Assembly: GCF_002075345.1 (NCBI RefSeq)
Contig: NZ_NAEW01000016.1
Span: 29,466 to 93,465, forward strand
From: Citrobacter braakii
Lineage (GTDB): Bacteria; Pseudomonadota; Gammaproteobacteria; Enterobacterales; Enterobacteriaceae
Length of the DNA stretch: 64,000 bases
Reading direction: 5' to 3'
Positions 62,822-64,000 of the stretch are shown here, piece after piece (within the stretch, counting starts at the first letter, position 1; each line of letters begins with the position of its first letter). The notes beneath the pieces are model-generated. The model saw only the letters and a program-made list of their open reading frames with translations, was not told where the DNA came from and searched no databases. The translations under genes were made by a program, and so were the position numbers.

Positions 62822-63457
62822 TTAAGCATTACTTACCAGAAGAAAATGGAAGTGATAAAACTCATTTGAAACGTGTTTTACAAATTCAGCCGGAAGGTTA
62901 TGTTTAATGAACGTTAACTTTGCAAACTCAACATCGCCATATACCCGGATACAGAAGGGTTTGACAATCTCACCCTGCACGCCAAAACACGCCTGCAGCC
63001 GAGTGTCATCCATAAAAATAAAATTACCTTCTCTTACCTTAATCTTTTCATGCAGATCTCGCCATTTCTCTGGCGTAAGCAGAAAGCTTTCCCAGCCATT
63101 ATTTCTCAACACCTCAATCGTATGAGTAAACTTAAAATAGTCGTTTTGCATCGATACATCGCCACTCGAAGTCGAGTATAGATATTCTATTTTAAATTTA
63201 AGTTGTGCATTGAGGCTTTTTTTCTTCCCTTCATCTATTAGCCATTGAAGTTCATTGATTACGTTCCTTGAGAAGAGCTTTCTTTTTTTAGCGATGGCCA
63301 GCCATTGCATAATAAAAAGATGCTCTGACATTTTAGAATGAATCTTACGGTCCCGTATTGCGATACCAATTGCTACCAATGCACTCCAGGTAAACGCTTC
63401 CAGGTCATCCTGATAATGGTGTCGTAACGTACTAACTTTTCCTGAATCCCTTACCAC
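62822..63457 (-). CDS. Uncharacterised protein
   Basis: A 211-residue soluble protein with no family I can name. The N-terminal half is helical (LEAFTWSALVAIGIAIRDRKIH, then a WLAIAKKRK segment). The C-terminal half looks mixed, with aromatic-rich strands (FIFMDDTRLQACFGV). It starts with GTG behind GGCAGG. The region is AT-rich compared with the rest of the window, next to an IS, which suggests acquired DNA. Confidence 0.6.
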   Translation of the reverse strand: MVRDSGKVSTLRHHYQDDLEAFTWSALVAIGIAIRDRKIHSKMSEHLFIMQWLAIAKKRKLFSRNVINELQWLIDEGKKKSLNAQLKFKIEYLYSTSSGDVSMQNDYFKFTHTIEVLRNNGWESFLLTPEKWRDLHEKIKVREGNFIFMDDTRLQACFGVQGEIVKPFCIRVYGDVEFAKLTFIKHNLPAEFVKHVSNEFYHFHFLLVSNA

Positions 63458-63873
63458 TTAAACCTGCCCAAATAAATCATTATTACATGTAAATCTTGCA
63501 TTATTTCATTTTAAAAAATACTACAACTAAAAACATCAAAATATGATCCAGATTAATTAATCCCTATGTAATAAAATTGCAAACTTAACACATCACTCTT
63601 ATTAATCATTGATGCCCGGATGGCTCAGCGATAAATAATAAGAATTATACGATAAAGATAAAAACTAATAATACTCACAGGTTATCAATTCCACCTACTG
63701 TTAAAAATATGATCATCATAAAACTTCAAAAATTGCTGATTAGAAGAAATATCCTGATAGTTTTGACCAGACACCCAAGACAAACACCCATTTCAACGCT
63801 AAACAGCCATTAAACATCCTAATGGAATCGCATTTTATCCTCCGCTGAGCGACAGACAGCCTCACAGCAGCAG
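63458..63873. other. AT-rich gap before the IS element
   Basis: About 415 bp of very AT-rich sequence with no convincing gene, RNA or repeat. It could hold the promoter of the minus-strand unknown gene. Confidence 0.5.
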
Positions 63874-64000
63874 TGGACTGACCCCATAAAGTTGGACAGT
63901 TCATATTAAGCGGCTTTCAGGGCCTGGGTTCGGTATTCTACCGGACTCAGGCCTTTTAATTTCAGGCTGATCCGCTCGTTGTTATAATAATGGATATAGT
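63874..64000 (-). mobile_element. End of an IS3-family insertion sequence (partial)
   Basis: The end of an IS lies at about 63874-63879, reading TGGACTGACCCCATAAAGTT, followed inward by the 3' end of a transposase gene. The rest of the element and its other end are outside the window, so the exact boundary and target duplication cannot be set. Confidence 0.75.
63906..64000 (-). CDS. IS3-family transposase OrfB, C-terminal end
   Basis: The last 30 residues of an integrase-type transposase, ending [14 protein letters not shown] after a typical [15 protein letters not shown] segment. This tail is characteristic of the IS150-like group of IS3 elements. The upstream part is beyond the window. Confidence 0.8.
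   Translation of the reverse strand, partial: YIHYYNNERISLKLKGLSPVEYRTQALKAA

Noticed and set aside
63606..63645. Possible small structured RNA in the AT-rich gap
   Set aside because: A short GC-richer patch stands out, but no stable stem, promoter or terminator could be identified.

Overview
The window is a chromosomal stretch of an enteric gammaproteobacterium. Gene content and order match the E. coli/Salmonella group: ddlA-yaiZ-yaiY-yaiW-sbmA-ampH-iprA-yaiT-hemB, mhpR/mhpABCDFET, lacIZY and prpR/prpBCDE. A lac operon together with a Salmonella-type foxA, a hexose-phosphate afuABC cluster and an intact yaiSPXO set fits Citrobacter best. The genus is inferred; the family is secure. No rRNA, tRNA, CRISPR array or prophage was seen. 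REP-like palindromes occur between many genes.

Layout. 1-11.7 kb is conserved backbone: an MdtG-like efflux gene cut by the window edge, ddlA, the SbmA/YaiW peptide-uptake pair, AmpH, IprA, a full-length autotransporter at the yaiT locus, and hemB. 12.2-15.4 kb holds yaiS-yaiP-yaiX-yaiO, an uncharacterised glycan-type cassette (deacetylase, membrane glycosyltransferase, hexapeptide transferase, outer-membrane barrel). The tauABCD genes that separate hemB and yaiS in E. coli K-12 are absent. 15.6-23.4 kb is a UhpABC-like signalling set followed directly by afuABC, so an ABC importer sits where uhpT sits in the classical uhp operon. 23.5-25.9 kb is the S-methylmethionine operon mmuPM with met boxes. 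26.1-34.7 kb is the 3-phenylpropionate/3-hydroxyphenylpropionate catabolic operon and its regulator.

34.8-38.8 kb is an accessory block between mhpR and lacI (these are neighbours in K-12): an ABM-domain monooxygenase, a cold-shock-domain protein, YmjA, a metallo-beta-lactamase-fold hydrolase, a GATase1-AraC regulator and a methyltransferase. 38.9-44.5 kb is lacIZY with O1, O2 and O3 at the E. coli spacing. O3 is much closer to O1 than the E. coli O3 is. lacA, cyn and cod are absent, and a small YceK-like lipoprotein lies next to prpE. 45-52.4 kb is the methylcitrate cycle operon with its sigma-54 promoter and activator gene. 52.4-53.6 kb is yahO and yahN.

53.7-62.3 kb holds a globin-coupled diguanylate cyclase, a NapH-like membrane polyferredoxin, an unknown lipoprotein, the ferrioxamine receptor foxA with an AraC regulator (each with a Fur box), and a chemoreceptor behind a sigma-28 promoter. 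The last 1.7 kb is AT-rich, with two proteins I cannot identify and the edge of an IS3-family insertion sequence. The theme is catabolic and uptake modules (phosphosugars, aromatics, lactose, propionate, S-methylmethionine, xenosiderophore) with local regulators, plus oxygen, c-di-GMP and chemotaxis signalling at the right end. No single wholly new system stands out. The best candidates are the yaiSPXO cassette, the Uhp-Afu hybrid, the globin cyclase/polyferredoxin/foxA group and the unrecognised genes at the right edge.
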